The notes beneath the pieces were generated by a model. It had not been told where the DNA came from, made no database searches, and saw only the letters and a program-made list of their open reading frames with translations. From assembly GCF_003696305.1 (NCBI RefSeq), contig NZ_RFFK01000003.1, positions 355,887-419,886 of the forward strand: a stretch of DNA of 64,000 bases. Reading direction: 5' to 3'. A program made the position numbers and the translations under genes. This document shows, in pieces, positions 19,746 through 28,799 of this stretch; within the stretch, counting starts at the first letter, position 1; the number at the start of each line of letters is the position of its first letter. Origin of the DNA: Pseudomonas sp. AOB-7 (GTDB taxonomy: Bacteria > Pseudomonadota > Gammaproteobacteria > Pseudomonadales > Pseudomonadaceae).

Positions 19746-20572
19746 AGGCTGCGGGCCAGGCCGAAGCGTTTGCTCAGTACCCGGTCCAGCAGGGCGCCGG
19801 GCAGCAGCGCGGCGAGCAGCGGCAGGGCGCGGCTGCCGTTGCCCAGGCGCAGCAGGCGCGGGCGTTTGTCGCGCTGCACGGCAGCGAGCAGTTGCGCGGC
19901 GAACGCCTCGGCCGGGGTGGGGTTGTCCTGCGAGGCGCCGGCGCGGGCGCGGATGCCGTCGCGCAGCGGCCACCAGGGCGAGTCCTGGCGGATCAGTGCT
20001 TCGGCCTGCTGGCTGGCGTTGGCGCCGAAGCTGGAGGCGATGGCGCCGGGCTGCACTTCCATCACCTCGATGGCGAAGGGCGCCAGCTCCAGGCGCAAGG
20101 CGTCGCTCAGCGCGTGCACCGCCGCCTTGGAGGCGCAGTAGGCGCCGGCGAAGGGGGTGACCAGCACGCCGGAGACGCTGCCGATATTCACCACCAGGCC
20201 GCGGCTGCGACGCAGCAGCGGGAACATGGCGCGGGTCACGCCGACCACGGCGAACACGTTGGTCTCGAACTGCTGGCGCATGGCCTGAACGCCGCCGTCG
20301 AGCAGCGGGCCCATGGCGCCGTAGCCGGCGTTGTTGATCAGCACCTCGAGGCCGCCGATCTCCTCGTTCAGGCGGCTGGCCAGGCGTTCGAGGGCCTCGC
20401 CGTCGTTGACGTCCAGCTGCCCCGCCTGGAAACCGGCCTGCCGCAGCGCCGCCAGATCGCCGTCCTTGCGCGCGGTGGCCCAGACGCGGTAACCGGCGGC
20501 CTGGAAGGCGTCGGCCAGGGCGCGGCCGATGCCGCTGGAGCAACCGGTGATCAGGACATTGGCTTGGGACAT
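19742..20572 (-). CDS. Short-chain dehydrogenase/reductase
   Basis: Classical NAD(P)-dependent oxidoreductase of 276 residues. Cofactor motif NVLITGCSSGIGRALADAF is at residues 5-23, NNAGYGAMGPL follows, Ser is in NIGSVSGVLV, and the catalytic Tyr-X3-Lys is in YCASKAAVHALSDALRLELA. The substrate is not apparent. It resembles the broad group of SDRs acting on lipids or acyl chains. It is coupled to a four-helix membrane protein downstream. The gene starts 52 bases before the end of a separate membrane protein gene. Confidence 0.85.
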   Translation of the reverse strand: MSQANVLITGCSSGIGRALADAFQAAGYRVWATARKDGDLAALRQAGFQAGQLDVNDGEALERLASRLNEEIGGLEVLINNAGYGAMGPLLDGGVQAMRQQFETNVFAVVGVTRAMFPLLRRSRGLVVNIGSVSGVLVTPFAGAYCASKAAVHALSDALRLELAPFAIEVMEVQPGAIASSFGANASQQAEALIRQDSPWWPLRDGIRARAGASQDNPTPAEAFAAQLLAAVQRDKRPRLLRLGNGSRALPLLAALLPGALLDRVLSKRFGLARSL

Positions 20573-20624
20573 GCGGCGGTCTTCCTTGTGGCGGGTTATC
20601 GGTATGCGCGGCGCAGCCCGGGGC

Positions 20625-21089
20625 TCAACGGACGAACTGGCCCTGCAGGCGCTCGGCGCGAAACTCCAGGGTAGCCGGGCTGTAGCCGCTGCGCAGGTCG
20701 GGCAGCGGCAGGCAGTCGTTCCAGCTGGCGCCAGGCAGCAGTTCGCCGGGGCCGCTGTAGCGCGGCGATTCGTACAGGCGCTGAGCCAGGTTGGTGGCGT
20801 TGCCGGGGCGGTAGGCGGCGACTTCCCAGCGCAGTTCCAGCAGGGCGGCGTCGCTGCCGTTCTTCAGCGTGACGAACAACGGCCGGTCGGCCGGGCACTG
20901 CTGCGGATCGTAGCGCAGGCGCAGTTCCAGGTGGGCGAGGTAGCGGGCGTCGCGGTTTTCCTGCCAGAGCACCCAGCTGGCGACCAGGGCCAGGCCGGCC
21001 AGCGCCGCCATGGAGATCGGCAGGGCCTTGAGCGGGTAGCGGATCAGCAGGATCAGCCAGGAGACGACGAGCAGGACACCGATCAGCAT
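20625..21089 (-). CDS. Uncharacterised inner-membrane/periplasmic protein
   Basis: A 154-residue protein of unknown function. From ATG 21089 it begins with two hydrophobic helices (MLIGVLLVVSWLILLIRYPL and ALAGLALVASWVLW), followed by a soluble domain of about 110 residues that looks like a beta-sandwich: HLELRLRYDPQQC, PLFVTLKNGSDAALLELRWE, SWNDCLPLPDLRSGY. Two cysteines in the soluble part could pair in the periplasm. A start at 21128 is also possible but adds 13 residues with little support. Similar proteins are annotated as multidrug-transporter-like in pseudomonads without evidence. Confidence 0.68.
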   Translation of the reverse strand: MLIGVLLVVSWLILLIRYPLKALPISMAALAGLALVASWVLWQENRDARYLAHLELRLRYDPQQCPADRPLFVTLKNGSDAALLELRWEVAAYRPGNATNLAQRLYESPRYSGPGELLPGASWNDCLPLPDLRSGYSPATLEFRAERLQGQFVR

Positions 21090-21178
21090 GGGGGCAGCCT
21101 TGGAAAAGTCTGCCCTCATCCTACACAAGGCGGTTTGTCAGGGTAACCGCACGGGCTGTCTCAAGCTGTGACAGGGGG

Positions 21179-21239
21179 CGTAGCCCGGATGCAATCCGGG
21201 GGCCTCGGCGGCGGGGCCCCGGATTGCGTCCGGACTACG
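21179..21239. repeat. Palindromic repeat just downstream of algA
   Basis: A 61-base hairpin-forming element. The left arm begins CGTAGCCCGGATGCAATCC and the right arm ends with its near complement, about 22 pairs with two mismatches. It begins 5 bases past the algA stop and has no T run on the algA strand, so it may protect mRNA ends more than terminate. Similar GCAATCCGG cores are at 12867-12911 and near 38820. Confidence 0.7.
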
Positions 21240-21244
21240 GCGGC

Positions 21245-22678
21245 TCAATGTGCGCTGATGACCGCGGCATCGCTGCGGCCGTAGACGTCCTCCAGGCGCT
21301 CGATATCGTCCTCGCCCAGGTAGGTGCCGGACTGCACCTCGATGATCTCCAGCGGGATCTTGCCCGGGTTGGAGAGGCGGTGCACCGAGGTCATCGGGAT
21401 GTAGGTGGACTGGTTCTCGGTGAGCAGGAACTCGCGGTCGTCGCAGGTCACCTTGGCCGTGCCGGACACCACGATCCAGTGCTCGGCGCGGTGGTGGTGC
21501 ATCTGCAGCGACAGCTGCGCCCCCGGCTTGACGGTGATGTGCTTGACCTGGAAGCGCCCGCCCATGTCCACCGAGTCGTACGAGCCCCAGGGGCGGTACA
21601 CGGCGCAGTGGTTCTGGGTCTCGCTGCGGCCCTGGGCGTCGAGCCTGCCCACCAGCTTCTTGACGTCCTGCACGCGGTCCCTGTGCGCCACCATCATGGC
21701 GTCCTTGGTTTCCACCACCACGATGTCGTCCAGGCCGAGCACCGAGACCAGCTTGCCGTTGCCGTGCACCAGGCAGTTGCGGCTGTCCTCGAGCAGCACG
21801 TCGCCCTTGGTGACGTTGCCGGCGGCGTCCTTGTCGTGCACTTCCCAGATCGACGACCAGCTGCCGACGTCGTTCCAGCCGGCGGCCAGTGGCACCACGC
21901 AGGCGCGGGTGGTCTTCTCCATCACCGCGTAGTCGATGGAGTTGTCCGGGCAGCAGGCGAAGGTGGCCGGGTCGATGCTGATTTCCGCGTCCTTGCGCTG
22001 GCTGCGCTCCAGGGCCAGCAGGCAGGTGTCGTAGATGTCCACGTCGTGCCGCTTGAGCTCCTCGAGGAAGCGGCTGGCGCGGAACAGGAACATGCCGCTG
22101 TTCCAGTAGTAGTCGCCGCTGGCCACGTATTCGGCGGCGTGCTCGGCGTCGGGCTTCTCGACGAAGCGGGCGACCCGCGCCACGCCGTCCGGCAGCTGCG
22201 CATCGACGTCGCCGCGGATATAGCCGTAGCCGGTCTCGGGGCGGTCGGCCGGTACGCCGAACAGCACCATCTCGCCCTTCTCGGCGGCCACGGTGGCCAG
22301 CGCCAGGGCCTGGCTGAAGGCCTGCTGGTCGTCCAGCACGTGGTCGGCCGGCAGCACCAGCATCAGCTCGTCACGGCCCTCGGCGATCAGCTGCAGGGCG
22401 GCCATGGCCACCGCCGGCGCGGTGTTGCGGCCGAAGGGTTCGAGCAGCAGCAGCTGCGCCTGCTGGCCGATCTGCTGCAGCTGTTCCTGGACGATGAAGC
22501 GGTGCTCCAGGTTGGCCACCAGCACCGGCGGCTGCATGCCCTCGACGGAGAGGCGCTGCAGGGTCTGCTGGAACAGCGTGTGCTCGCCGGTGAGGGCGAG
22601 GAACTGCTTGGGATACTGCTTGCGCGAGAGCGGCCAGAGTCGCGAGCCGCTGCCACCGGAAAGGATGATCGGGGTCAT
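21245..22678 (-). CDS. algA: Mannose-1-phosphate guanylyltransferase / mannose-6-phosphate isomerase AlgA
   Basis: Bifunctional enzyme of GDP-mannose synthesis: isomerises fructose-6-phosphate to mannose-6-phosphate and later couples mannose-1-phosphate to GTP. It has 477 residues. The N-terminal nucleotidyltransferase motif is IILSGGSGSRLWPLSRKQYP, with EKPDAEHAAEYVASG and YYWNSGMFLFRA following. The C-terminal cupin isomerase has LSLQMHHHRAEHWIVVSG with metal-binding histidines. It is the last gene of the alginate operon. The 212-base gap before it holds an inserted repeat element, unlike the tight spacing elsewhere in the operon. Confidence 0.97.
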   Translation of the reverse strand: MTPIILSGGSGSRLWPLSRKQYPKQFLALTGEHTLFQQTLQRLSVEGMQPPVLVANLEHRFIVQEQLQQIGQQAQLLLLEPFGRNTAPAVAMAALQLIAEGRDELMLVLPADHVLDDQQAFSQALALATVAAEKGEMVLFGVPADRPETGYGYIRGDVDAQLPDGVARVARFVEKPDAEHAAEYVASGDYYWNSGMFLFRASRFLEELKRHDVDIYDTCLLALERSQRKDAEISIDPATFACCPDNSIDYAVMEKTTRACVVPLAAGWNDVGSWSSIWEVHDKDAAGNVTKGDVLLEDSRNCLVHGNGKLVSVLGLDDIVVVETKDAMMVAHRDRVQDVKKLVGRLDAQGRSETQNHCAVYRPWGSYDSVDMGGRFQVKHITVKPGAQLSLQMHHHRAEHWIVVSGTAKVTCDDREFLLTENQSTYIPMTSVHRLSNPGKIPLEIIEVQSGTYLGEDDIERLEDVYGRSDAAVISAH

Positions 22679-22779
22679 GGTGTGTCTCCTGAGATGAGGG
22701 TCATGAGGTGCTCCAGCGTCATGTGGTGCGGCGTGTGCCCGCCGTTTTCCTTGTTCTCGAAAAAACTCGTTGCCTTTAA

Positions 22780-22890
22780 GGAAGTTCTGAAAAAGCCATT
22801 TATCGTCACTCCCGCGAAGGCGGGAGCCCAGGGACTACGCAGGCTCTGGATTCCCGCCTGCGCGGGAATGACGGCTATTTCAGAGTTTCC
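22780..22890. mobile_element. MITE-like inverted-repeat element between algF and algA
   Basis: About 111 bases with long imperfect inverted arms. The left end starts GGAAGTTCTGAAAAAGCC and the right end, read in reverse, starts GGAAACTCTGAAATAGCC. Inside, CACTCCCGCGAAGGCGGGAG faces ATTCCCGCCTGCGCGGGAAT. The arms cover nearly the full length with a short centre around 22830-22840, and no coding capacity. It begins directly after the algF stop codon; if the arms extend to TTAAGGAA/TTGAGGAA the stop itself is part of it. The CCCGCG-N-AGGCGGG core is a widespread proteobacterial repeat type. Confidence 0.75.
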
Positions 22891-23538
22891 TCAACCGTCG
22901 ATGGGGCGCTTGACCCACACCGGCGCCAACTTGCCCTGGGCGCCGGTGACGAACAGGCTGACCACCTCGCCGCGCTCCAGGGTCACGGGTTTGAGGTCGG
23001 CCACCTTGCGCTCGCCCTCGAACAGCGCCAGGCCGACCTTGACCGGGTTGATCTCGCGCTCGCCGCGGCCGTCGGGCTGCACATCGGCGACCACCGCGGT
23101 CTTGCCGTCGGCGGTCTTCAGGCTGAGCGGGCTGTCGCTGAGGTTCTGCACCCGCAGCAGCGCCTTCTGCTTGTTGCTGAACGCCGGTTCCTCGACCAGG
23201 CGCGGCGCGCTGCCGGTCTGGCTGACCAGGGTGTAGTAGTGGGCGGCCTGCAGCTGCACCGGCAACCGGGCGTTGCCGACCTGGGCCTGGTAGCTGCCGG
23301 CCGGCAGGTACTCGAAGTCGCTGGAGCCCAGCGGTGCGACCCGCTTGAGCTGCACCTCGCCGACGTTGACGTCGAGCTCGGCGTTGCCGGCGTTGTAGGC
23401 GCGAACGAAGGCCGAGCCCTTGGGTGCCTTGGGCCCGTAGAGGGCGCCGTCGTCGGCCTGGGCCTGGAACATGCCGAGGCCCAGGGCCAGGGCGCAGGCG
23501 CCCAGGGTGAAGCGGCGCAGGGTGGTTTGAGTGTTCAT
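22891..23538 (-). CDS. algF: Alginate O-acetylation protein AlgF
   Basis: Periplasmic protein needed with AlgI, AlgJ and AlgX for acetylation of alginate mannuronate. It has 215 residues. A signal peptide (FTLGACALALGLGMFQAQA) is followed by a beta-rich domain with YGPKAPKGSAFVRAYNAGNA at its start, matching AlgF. It ends at WVKRPIDG directly against a repeat element. It lies 25 bases after algJ. Confidence 0.94.
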   Translation of the reverse strand: MNTQTTLRRFTLGACALALGLGMFQAQADDGALYGPKAPKGSAFVRAYNAGNAELDVNVGEVQLKRVAPLGSSDFEYLPAGSYQAQVGNARLPVQLQAAHYYTLVSQTGSAPRLVEEPAFSNKQKALLRVQNLSDSPLSLKTADGKTAVVADVQPDGRGEREINPVKVGLALFEGERKVADLKPVTLERGEVVSLFVTGAQGKLAPVWVKRPIDG

Positions 23539-23563
23539 CGGATAGTCCTCCTTGGGGGATGAA

Positions 23564-24697
23564 TCAGTGGCTGGCGGCAGCCAGCCCCTGGCGCTCGCCG
23601 CCGTCTTTCAGGGCGGCGAGCCATTGCGGGTCGAAGTCGGTGAGATCGCTGGTCATCGGCAGGTAGCGCTCGGGGAACTCCCAGATCACCAGCTGCGGTG
23701 GGGCGTTGTTCAGCTCCTCGCTCTGCAGGTACTTGAGCATCGGCACCAGCGGGCCGCCGCCTTCCTCGGCGTGGTTGGCCAGGTCGCGCTGCAGGTGCTG
23801 GCGCAGCGCGCCGGCGAAGTTCCAGGCCGGGTTGGCGCTGTAGCTGGTGCCGACCAGCGCCACCGGCAGGTCGGTCTCGGCGAACAGCGCATCGCCGTCG
23901 CCGCCGGCGGCATGGGTCTGGCGCAGTTGCAGGCGGTCGGCGCTCGGCAGCAGGCTCTCGAACAGCGGGCCGAGCGGCAGGAAGCGGGTCAGGTCGCCCT
24001 GGTGCGCGCGGGTTTCCAGGGGCTCGGTGACGAACTCCTGCGGCTCGCCGCGCAGCTGCACGGCGCTGCGCACCACCTCGCTCAGGGCACGCGCGGCGAC
24101 CTCGGCGCCTTCCGGCGTCCAGTGGGTGTCGGTGCGCAGGAACATCGGCGCCTCACTCTTGGCCGCCTGCAGCGGGCCGAGCAGATCCGGTGCGGCGATC
24201 CCGGCATTGCGCACCGCGCGATGAAAGCGCGGGTAGAGGCTGCGCTGCAGGGCGCTGGGCTGATGGGCGCCGGTGTGCTCCGGGTAGAGGCGGGTCTTGG
24301 CCGGGACTATGGCCAGCAGCAGCTGGATATCGCGTTCTTCCAGCTGGCGCTGCACGCCACGGATCAGCGCCAGGTTGTCGCGCAGCTGGCGTTGAGCATC
24401 GACCACCGGGTCGAATTCCTCGTCCGAGTACAGCCAGCCGTCCTGGCCGATCACCAGGCCGGCGCGGCCTTCGCCGAACGCCAGGTATTCCAGGGCCGCC
24501 CACAGGTTGATGCCGACCTGCTTGAGCGGAAAGTGCTCGTCGTAGTGCCGCTCGAGGCTCTTGGCCAGGCTGCCGTCAAGCACGCGCGGTTCGGCGGGCG
24601 GCCGGTAGTCCGCCAGGCCGCCGAGGGCGAGCAGGCTGGTGGGTACCAGCAGCAGGCTGAACAGCGCGACGTAGAGGGTAGTGACGGGGCGATTCAT
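23564..24697 (-). CDS. algJ: Alginate O-acetyltransferase AlgJ
   Basis: Periplasm-facing, membrane-anchored SGNH-like acetyltransferase that relays acetyl groups from AlgI toward AlgX. It has 377 residues from ATG 24697 (MNRPVTTLYVALFSLLLVPT, signal anchor). The catalytic Asp-X-His is in RTDTHWTPEGAEVAARALSE and the nucleophile Ser in VALVGTSYSANPAWNF, the same layout as AlgX. The frame is open upstream inside algI but that is not coding. It sits 13 bases after algI. Confidence 0.95.
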   Translation of the reverse strand: MNRPVTTLYVALFSLLLVPTSLLALGGLADYRPPAEPRVLDGSLAKSLERHYDEHFPLKQVGINLWAALEYLAFGEGRAGLVIGQDGWLYSDEEFDPVVDAQRQLRDNLALIRGVQRQLEERDIQLLLAIVPAKTRLYPEHTGAHQPSALQRSLYPRFHRAVRNAGIAAPDLLGPLQAAKSEAPMFLRTDTHWTPEGAEVAARALSEVVRSAVQLRGEPQEFVTEPLETRAHQGDLTRFLPLGPLFESLLPSADRLQLRQTHAAGGDGDALFAETDLPVALVGTSYSANPAWNFAGALRQHLQRDLANHAEEGGGPLVPMLKYLQSEELNNAPPQLVIWEFPERYLPMTSDLTDFDPQWLAALKDGGERQGLAAASH

Positions 24698-24710
24698 GGA
24701 TGACCTCCGC

Positions 24711-26162
24711 TCAGAACTGGAAGTAGAGGAAGGGGGAGTAGCTCTGCGCGGAGAGCTTGAGCAGCGAGGCGCAGAACAGCAGCAGCAGGGCACCGCGCAG
24801 CGCCAGCAGGCGCAGGTCGACGGCCTGCAGGGCGACACCGGCGCTGGCCAGGGTCAGGCCCGGCTCCTGGCTGCGGCTGGCGAGGAACTGACGGGCGCCG
24901 TTGACGGCGATCACCACCCAGGCCAGCGCCAGGGTGACCATCTGCAGCCCGCTGATCTGCGCCAGGGTCAGCTCGCTCGGGCGCCAGTCGCCGAAGGGCA
25001 GCAGCGCGGCGTACATGCGCCCGGCCACCTCCAGATTCTCGGCGCGGAAGATCACCCAGCCGAGCATCACCAGCAGCAAGGTGAAGGCCCATTTCAGCGG
25101 GTTGAACACAATCGGTGCGGCTTTCACGCCGAGCGCCCGTTCGACGGCCAGCCAGGTGCCGTGCCAGGCGCCCCAGATCAGGAAGGTCCAGTTGGCGCCG
25201 TGCCAGAAACCGCCCAGCAGCATGGTCAGGAACAGGTTGCGGTAGGTGTTGAAGGTGCCGTGGCGGTTGCCGCCCAGTGGCACGTAGAGGTAGTCACGCA
25301 GCCAGGTCGACAGGCTGATGTGCCAGCGCCGCCAGAACTCGGTGATCGACTGGCTGATATAGGGCTGGTTGAAGTTCTCCATGAAGCGAAAGCCCATCAT
25401 CAGGCCCAGGCCGATGGCCATGTCGCTGTAGCCGGAGAAGTCGAAGTAGAGCTGCGCGGTGTAGGCGATCATGCCCAGCCAGGCGTCGCCGGTACTGGGG
25501 TTTTCCAGGGCGAAGCAGTGATCGACCAGCGGCGCCAGGCTGTCGGCGATGAACACCTTCTTGACGAAGCCCTGCATGAAGCGCGTGGCGCCTTCACTGA
25601 ACTTGTCGAGGCTGTGGGTGCGCTCGGTGAACTGGTCGGCCAGGTCCTTGTAGCGCAGCACCGGGCCGGCGATCAGCTGCGGGAACAGGGCGATAAAGGC
25701 GGCGAAGTTGATCAGGTTGCGCGTCGGTTCGGTGTCGCGGCGGTACACGTCGATCAGGTAGCTGATCGACTGGAAGATGTAGAAGGAGATGCCGATCGGC
25801 AGGATCACCGAGGTGAGGACGAAGGGCTCGAGACCGAAGGATTCGAGCAGGGCGTTGATATTGGCCACGCCGAAGTTGGCGTACTTGAAGTAGCCCAGCG
25901 TGGCCAGGTTGCCGACCACCCCGGCCACCACCCAGCGGCGTGCCGTTTCGGTGCCGGCATGGGCCTGGATGCGCAGGGCGAAGACGTAGTTCCACAGCGT
26001 CACCGCGGCGAACAGCAGGAGGAAATCCACCCGCCACCAGGCATAGAAGGTGTAGCTGCCGACCAGGATCAGCAGATTGCGCCCGCGATTCGGGCACAGG
26101 TAGTACAGGCCGAGGAAGATCGGCAGGAACAGGAACAAAAAGACGTTGGACGAAAAGACCAT
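24711..26162 (-). CDS. algI: Alginate O-acetyltransferase AlgI (MBOAT)
   Basis: Multi-pass membrane-bound O-acyltransferase thought to move acetyl groups across the inner membrane for alginate acetylation. It has 483 residues with about ten hydrophobic helices. The start VFSSNVFLFLFLPIFLGLYY and the central PQLIAGPVLRYKDLADQF are typical of the family. The conserved active-site histidine lies in LGGFWHGANWTFLIWGAWHG. An unusually long 119-base gap separates it from algL; most of that gap is taken up by a palindromic repeat and C/G-rich sequence. Confidence 0.96.
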   Translation of the reverse strand: MVFSSNVFLFLFLPIFLGLYYLCPNRGRNLLILVGSYTFYAWWRVDFLLLFAAVTLWNYVFALRIQAHAGTETARRWVVAGVVGNLATLGYFKYANFGVANINALLESFGLEPFVLTSVILPIGISFYIFQSISYLIDVYRRDTEPTRNLINFAAFIALFPQLIAGPVLRYKDLADQFTERTHSLDKFSEGATRFMQGFVKKVFIADSLAPLVDHCFALENPSTGDAWLGMIAYTAQLYFDFSGYSDMAIGLGLMMGFRFMENFNQPYISQSITEFWRRWHISLSTWLRDYLYVPLGGNRHGTFNTYRNLFLTMLLGGFWHGANWTFLIWGAWHGTWLAVERALGVKAAPIVFNPLKWAFTLLLVMLGWVIFRAENLEVAGRMYAALLPFGDWRPSELTLAQISGLQMVTLALAWVVIAVNGARQFLASRSQEPGLTLASAGVALQAVDLRLLALRGALLLLFCASLLKLSAQSYSPFLYFQF

Positions 26163-26235
26163 CCGGGCTTCTCCGAAAATAGCCGGGGCAGCGCCCCCCT
26201 TTCCCCCCGCGAGCGGAGGGTTTGTTTTGCTGCGT

Positions 26236-26288
26236 CCCGTAGGCGCGAACTTGTTCGCGAAATTCGCGGCTCAAGCCGCGCCTACGGG
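26236..26288. repeat. Cloverleaf palindromic repeat spanning the algL stop codon
   Basis: Perfect 12-base outer arms CCCGTAGGCGCG (26236-26247) and CGCGCCTACGGG (26277-26288) enclose two hairpins, GCGAAC-TT-GTTCGC and GCGGCT-CA-AGCCGC. The algL TAG stop (26282-26284) is inside the right outer arm, so the last codon or two and the stop come from the repeat. It belongs to the GTAGG-GCG family also seen at 2766 and 41637. Confidence 0.8.
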
Positions 26289-27352
26289 CTTTCAAATACC
26301 TGGCTTACCTCGCCGCCGAGGCGGAAGCTGTTGAACGGCCCCATCGTCCGGTTCAGTTCGCGGGTCTGTTCGCTGCAGGCGTAGAGGCTGCAGTAAGGCG
26401 CCAGCCAGGCGTACTTGTAGTCCTTGCGCAGCTCGCTCATGTCCTGCTTGGCGCCGCTGCGTTGGGCGAACGCCGCCGGATCGCGCGCGCCTTGCAGCAC
26501 ACGCTCGGCCAGGCGCTGCAGGGCGCCCTGGTTCTCGCCGCGCAGGTCGACGCCGTTGGCCTCGGCGAAGGCCGCGATCATCGCCAGCGGCGGCAGAGCG
26601 TAGTTGTGATAGGCCAGGGCGCGCTGGCTGCGGCGCATCTCGTTGGCCAGGTAACCCTGGTCGTCGACCTGACCCGCGGCGACGCGGAACTGGCCCACCG
26701 ACCAGTCGAACAGGTCGCGGCGGTCAGCGATGACGGCCACCGCCATCACCGACCAGGCGGCCCAGTAGCTGTGGTTGTTGATCTTCTTCAGCGGCAGGTC
26801 GCTCCACTCGCGCACCGTGTGCTGGGCCAGACGCACGAACCAGGCTTCGATGCGCGCGCTCTGCTGCGGGTAGGCGGCCAGCGGCTGCGACGCGGAGAAC
26901 TTCAGGCGCAGCCAGGCGCCGGCCAGGCTGCCGAGCGCCCATTTGCGCATCGACTTGCCGGTGTGGTTGAACTGCTCGGACGCCAGCGCATCGGCGCTGG
27001 CCCACTGGTCGAGCCAGTCGATGGCGCAGTCCAGGCGCCCCTGCTGACCGGTGCGCATATAGCCGGTGATCATCCGCCCGGCTTCCTTTTCCAGGCGGGT
27101 GATGGGCGCGGTCTGCGCGCGGAAGTTCTGCTCCGCCTGGCGGTTGAGCGTGGCGCGGGCGCTGCCTGAACCCTCGTATTTGCTGGTGAACTGCAGCGCA
27201 CCGGTGTAGGGCGCAGGCGTCACCGGGCAGCTGGGCGCCTGGCCGCCTTGCTGCCGTACCGGCGCCTGGTAGCCGGGCGGCGGCTGCAGCGCGGCGAAGG
27301 CCGGAGCGCCGAACAGCAGGCTGGCGAGCAGGGCGGGGGCGAATCGCTTCAT
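26282..27352 (-). CDS. algL: Alginate lyase AlgL (mannuronate lyase)
   Basis: Periplasmic lyase (PL5 family) that clears alginate misdirected into the periplasm and is needed for proper export. It has 356 residues, close to the 367 of PAO1. The signal peptide is [20 protein letters not shown]. The catalytic region has [14 protein letters not shown] and [20 protein letters not shown], with the conserved Asn-Asn-His. The C-terminal substrate-binding segment is [15 protein letters not shown]. The ATG at 27352 is 8 bases past the algX stop. The TAG stop is provided by a repeat, but the C-terminus looks complete. Confidence 0.95.
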   Translation of the reverse strand: MKRFAPALLASLLFGAPAFAALQPPPGYQAPVRQQGGQAPSCPVTPAPYTGALQFTSKYEGSGSARATLNRQAEQNFRAQTAPITRLEKEAGRMITGYMRTGQQGRLDCAIDWLDQWASADALASEQFNHTGKSMRKWALGSLAGAWLRLKFSASQPLAAYPQQSARIEAWFVRLAQHTVREWSDLPLKKINNHSYWAAWSVMAVAVIADRRDLFDWSVGQFRVAAGQVDDQGYLANEMRRSQRALAYHNYALPPLAMIAAFAEANGVDLRGENQGALQRLAERVLQGARDPAAFAQRSGAKQDMSELRKDYKYAWLAPYCSLYACSEQTRELNRTMGPFNSFRLGGEVSQVFESP

Positions 27353-27360
27353 GGGCAACC

Positions 27361-28788
27361 TCAACTCCTGGGCTCGTGGCGGGCCACCTGCTGGCCGGCA
27401 CCGCTCGGGCGCTGGCACAGGCTGGCCTCGACCTTGAGGTCGTCGGCGCTGTCTTCGGGTTTCTGGATTTCCAGGGCGAAGAAGTTCTGTTCGCCCCAGC
27501 CCGGCTCGTCGCGCAGCTCGAAGGCGAAACGGCCGTCGGTGTCGGCGGTGTCGGGTTTCTCCAGCTTGAGTTGCTCGCGGCGGCCGTTGAGGTACCAGAC
27601 GGTGGCGTCGACGCGCTTGACCGAGGGATCGCTGAAGCGCAGGTCGAGCTGATGGCGCGTGCCGGCCAGGGTCAGCAGGCGATTCTCGCCGTTGACCAGC
27701 ACCTCGTTGCTGCCCGGGCGCAGGTGCGTCTCGGCGCTGAGCAGGGCGCTCTGGTCGCTGCAGCCGTTGTTCAGGGTGGCCATCAGCTGGCGGTGGATCT
27801 TGTCCGAGGCCAGGTCGTAGAGCGGCGAGAATTCCCAGATCAGGATCTTCGGCGGATCCTTCTGGAACGCCTCGCTGCCCAGGTACTCGAGCATCGCCCC
27901 TTCCAGGCCGCCGCCGGCGAAGGCGGCGTTGAGCACCTCGGCGCCCAGGTGCTGTTCGAGGAAGCCGCCGAAGTTGTAGTTCTTGCCGCTGTGGCTGGTG
28001 CCGACCAGGGCGATCTTCGGGCTGCTCGCCTCGCCGAACAGTGCGTCGCCATCGCTGGCGTCCTTCGGCTCGGTGACGAACTGGTCGACGTACTGCACCG
28101 CGTAGCCGGTGCCGCACAGCTGGCTGGCGACGTTCTGCATGGTGCCGGTCTTGCCCATCAGGCCGACGCGCTCGGTGACGAACTCCTTGCGCGGAATATC
28201 TTCGAAGCCGGGGATGCGTTTGACCGTCTCGGCCACCAGGCGCGCGGTGCGCTCGGCGCCATAGGGCGTCCAGTGCTGGTCACGGCGGAAGTAGAACGCC
28301 TGGTCGCTGTCCTCGTCGGTCAGGTTGCTCAGGTCCGGCACCCAGATACCCAGCTGCTCGAAGCGGGTCAGCGCCTGGCGGTAGTTGGCCAGCGCCTTGT
28401 CGTAGTCGAAGCGCTGGTAGTCGGCGGGCTTGAGCTTGCTGCGATTGACCAGGCCGCGGGTCGGTTGATAGACCACCACCAATTCCACGCCGCGCTGCTT
28501 GAGGCCGTCGCGCAGTTCCTTGAGGCGCTGGTAGCCGGTTTCGCTGGTGCCGAACTCGGTGCGCAGGTCTTCCACGCTGCGAAACAGCCAGCCTTCCTCG
28601 GCGTCCATCAGGGTGATGAAGTTCTTCATGTAGTTGCTGGTGTAGCGGCTGGCGTCGTGCGCGGCGGGGCACAGCGAGCAGCAGTCTTCGACCTGGTATT
28701 GCGGCGCCTGGCGCTCCTGCGCCTGCAGGGCACCGCAGGCGGCGCAGGCCACGGCCAGGGCGAGGGATTTGAGCGGAGAAACGATCAT
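27361..28788 (-). CDS. algX: Alginate biosynthesis protein AlgX (O-acetyltransferase with carbohydrate-binding module)
   Basis: Periplasmic enzyme that performs the final acetyl transfer to the polymer and bridges the secretion complex with AlgK. It has 475 residues, one more than the 474 of PAO1. After a signal peptide, the SGNH-like domain has Asp-X-His in [19 protein letters not shown] and the serine nucleophile in [19 protein letters not shown]. The C-terminal 120 residues are a carbohydrate-binding beta-sandwich ([20 protein letters not shown]). Two cysteine pairs ([10 protein letters not shown]) near the N-terminus match the family. Confidence 0.96.
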   Translation of the reverse strand: MIVSPLKSLALAVACAACGALQAQERQAPQYQVEDCCSLCPAAHDASRYTSNYMKNFITLMDAEEGWLFRSVEDLRTEFGTSETGYQRLKELRDGLKQRGVELVVVYQPTRGLVNRSKLKPADYQRFDYDKALANYRQALTRFEQLGIWVPDLSNLTDEDSDQAFYFRRDQHWTPYGAERTARLVAETVKRIPGFEDIPRKEFVTERVGLMGKTGTMQNVASQLCGTGYAVQYVDQFVTEPKDASDGDALFGEASSPKIALVGTSHSGKNYNFGGFLEQHLGAEVLNAAFAGGGLEGAMLEYLGSEAFQKDPPKILIWEFSPLYDLASDKIHRQLMATLNNGCSDQSALLSAETHLRPGSNEVLVNGENRLLTLAGTRHQLDLRFSDPSVKRVDATVWYLNGRREQLKLEKPDTADTDGRFAFELRDEPGWGEQNFFALEIQKPEDSADDLKVEASLCQRPSGAGQQVARHEPRS

Positions 28789-28799
28789 GGTGGGCCTCG

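Noticed and set aside
22806-22874. Repeated CCCGC(G) blocks considered as a CRISPR or multi-copy array
   Set aside because: Only two copies, in inverted orientation, without regular spacers: it is one palindromic element.
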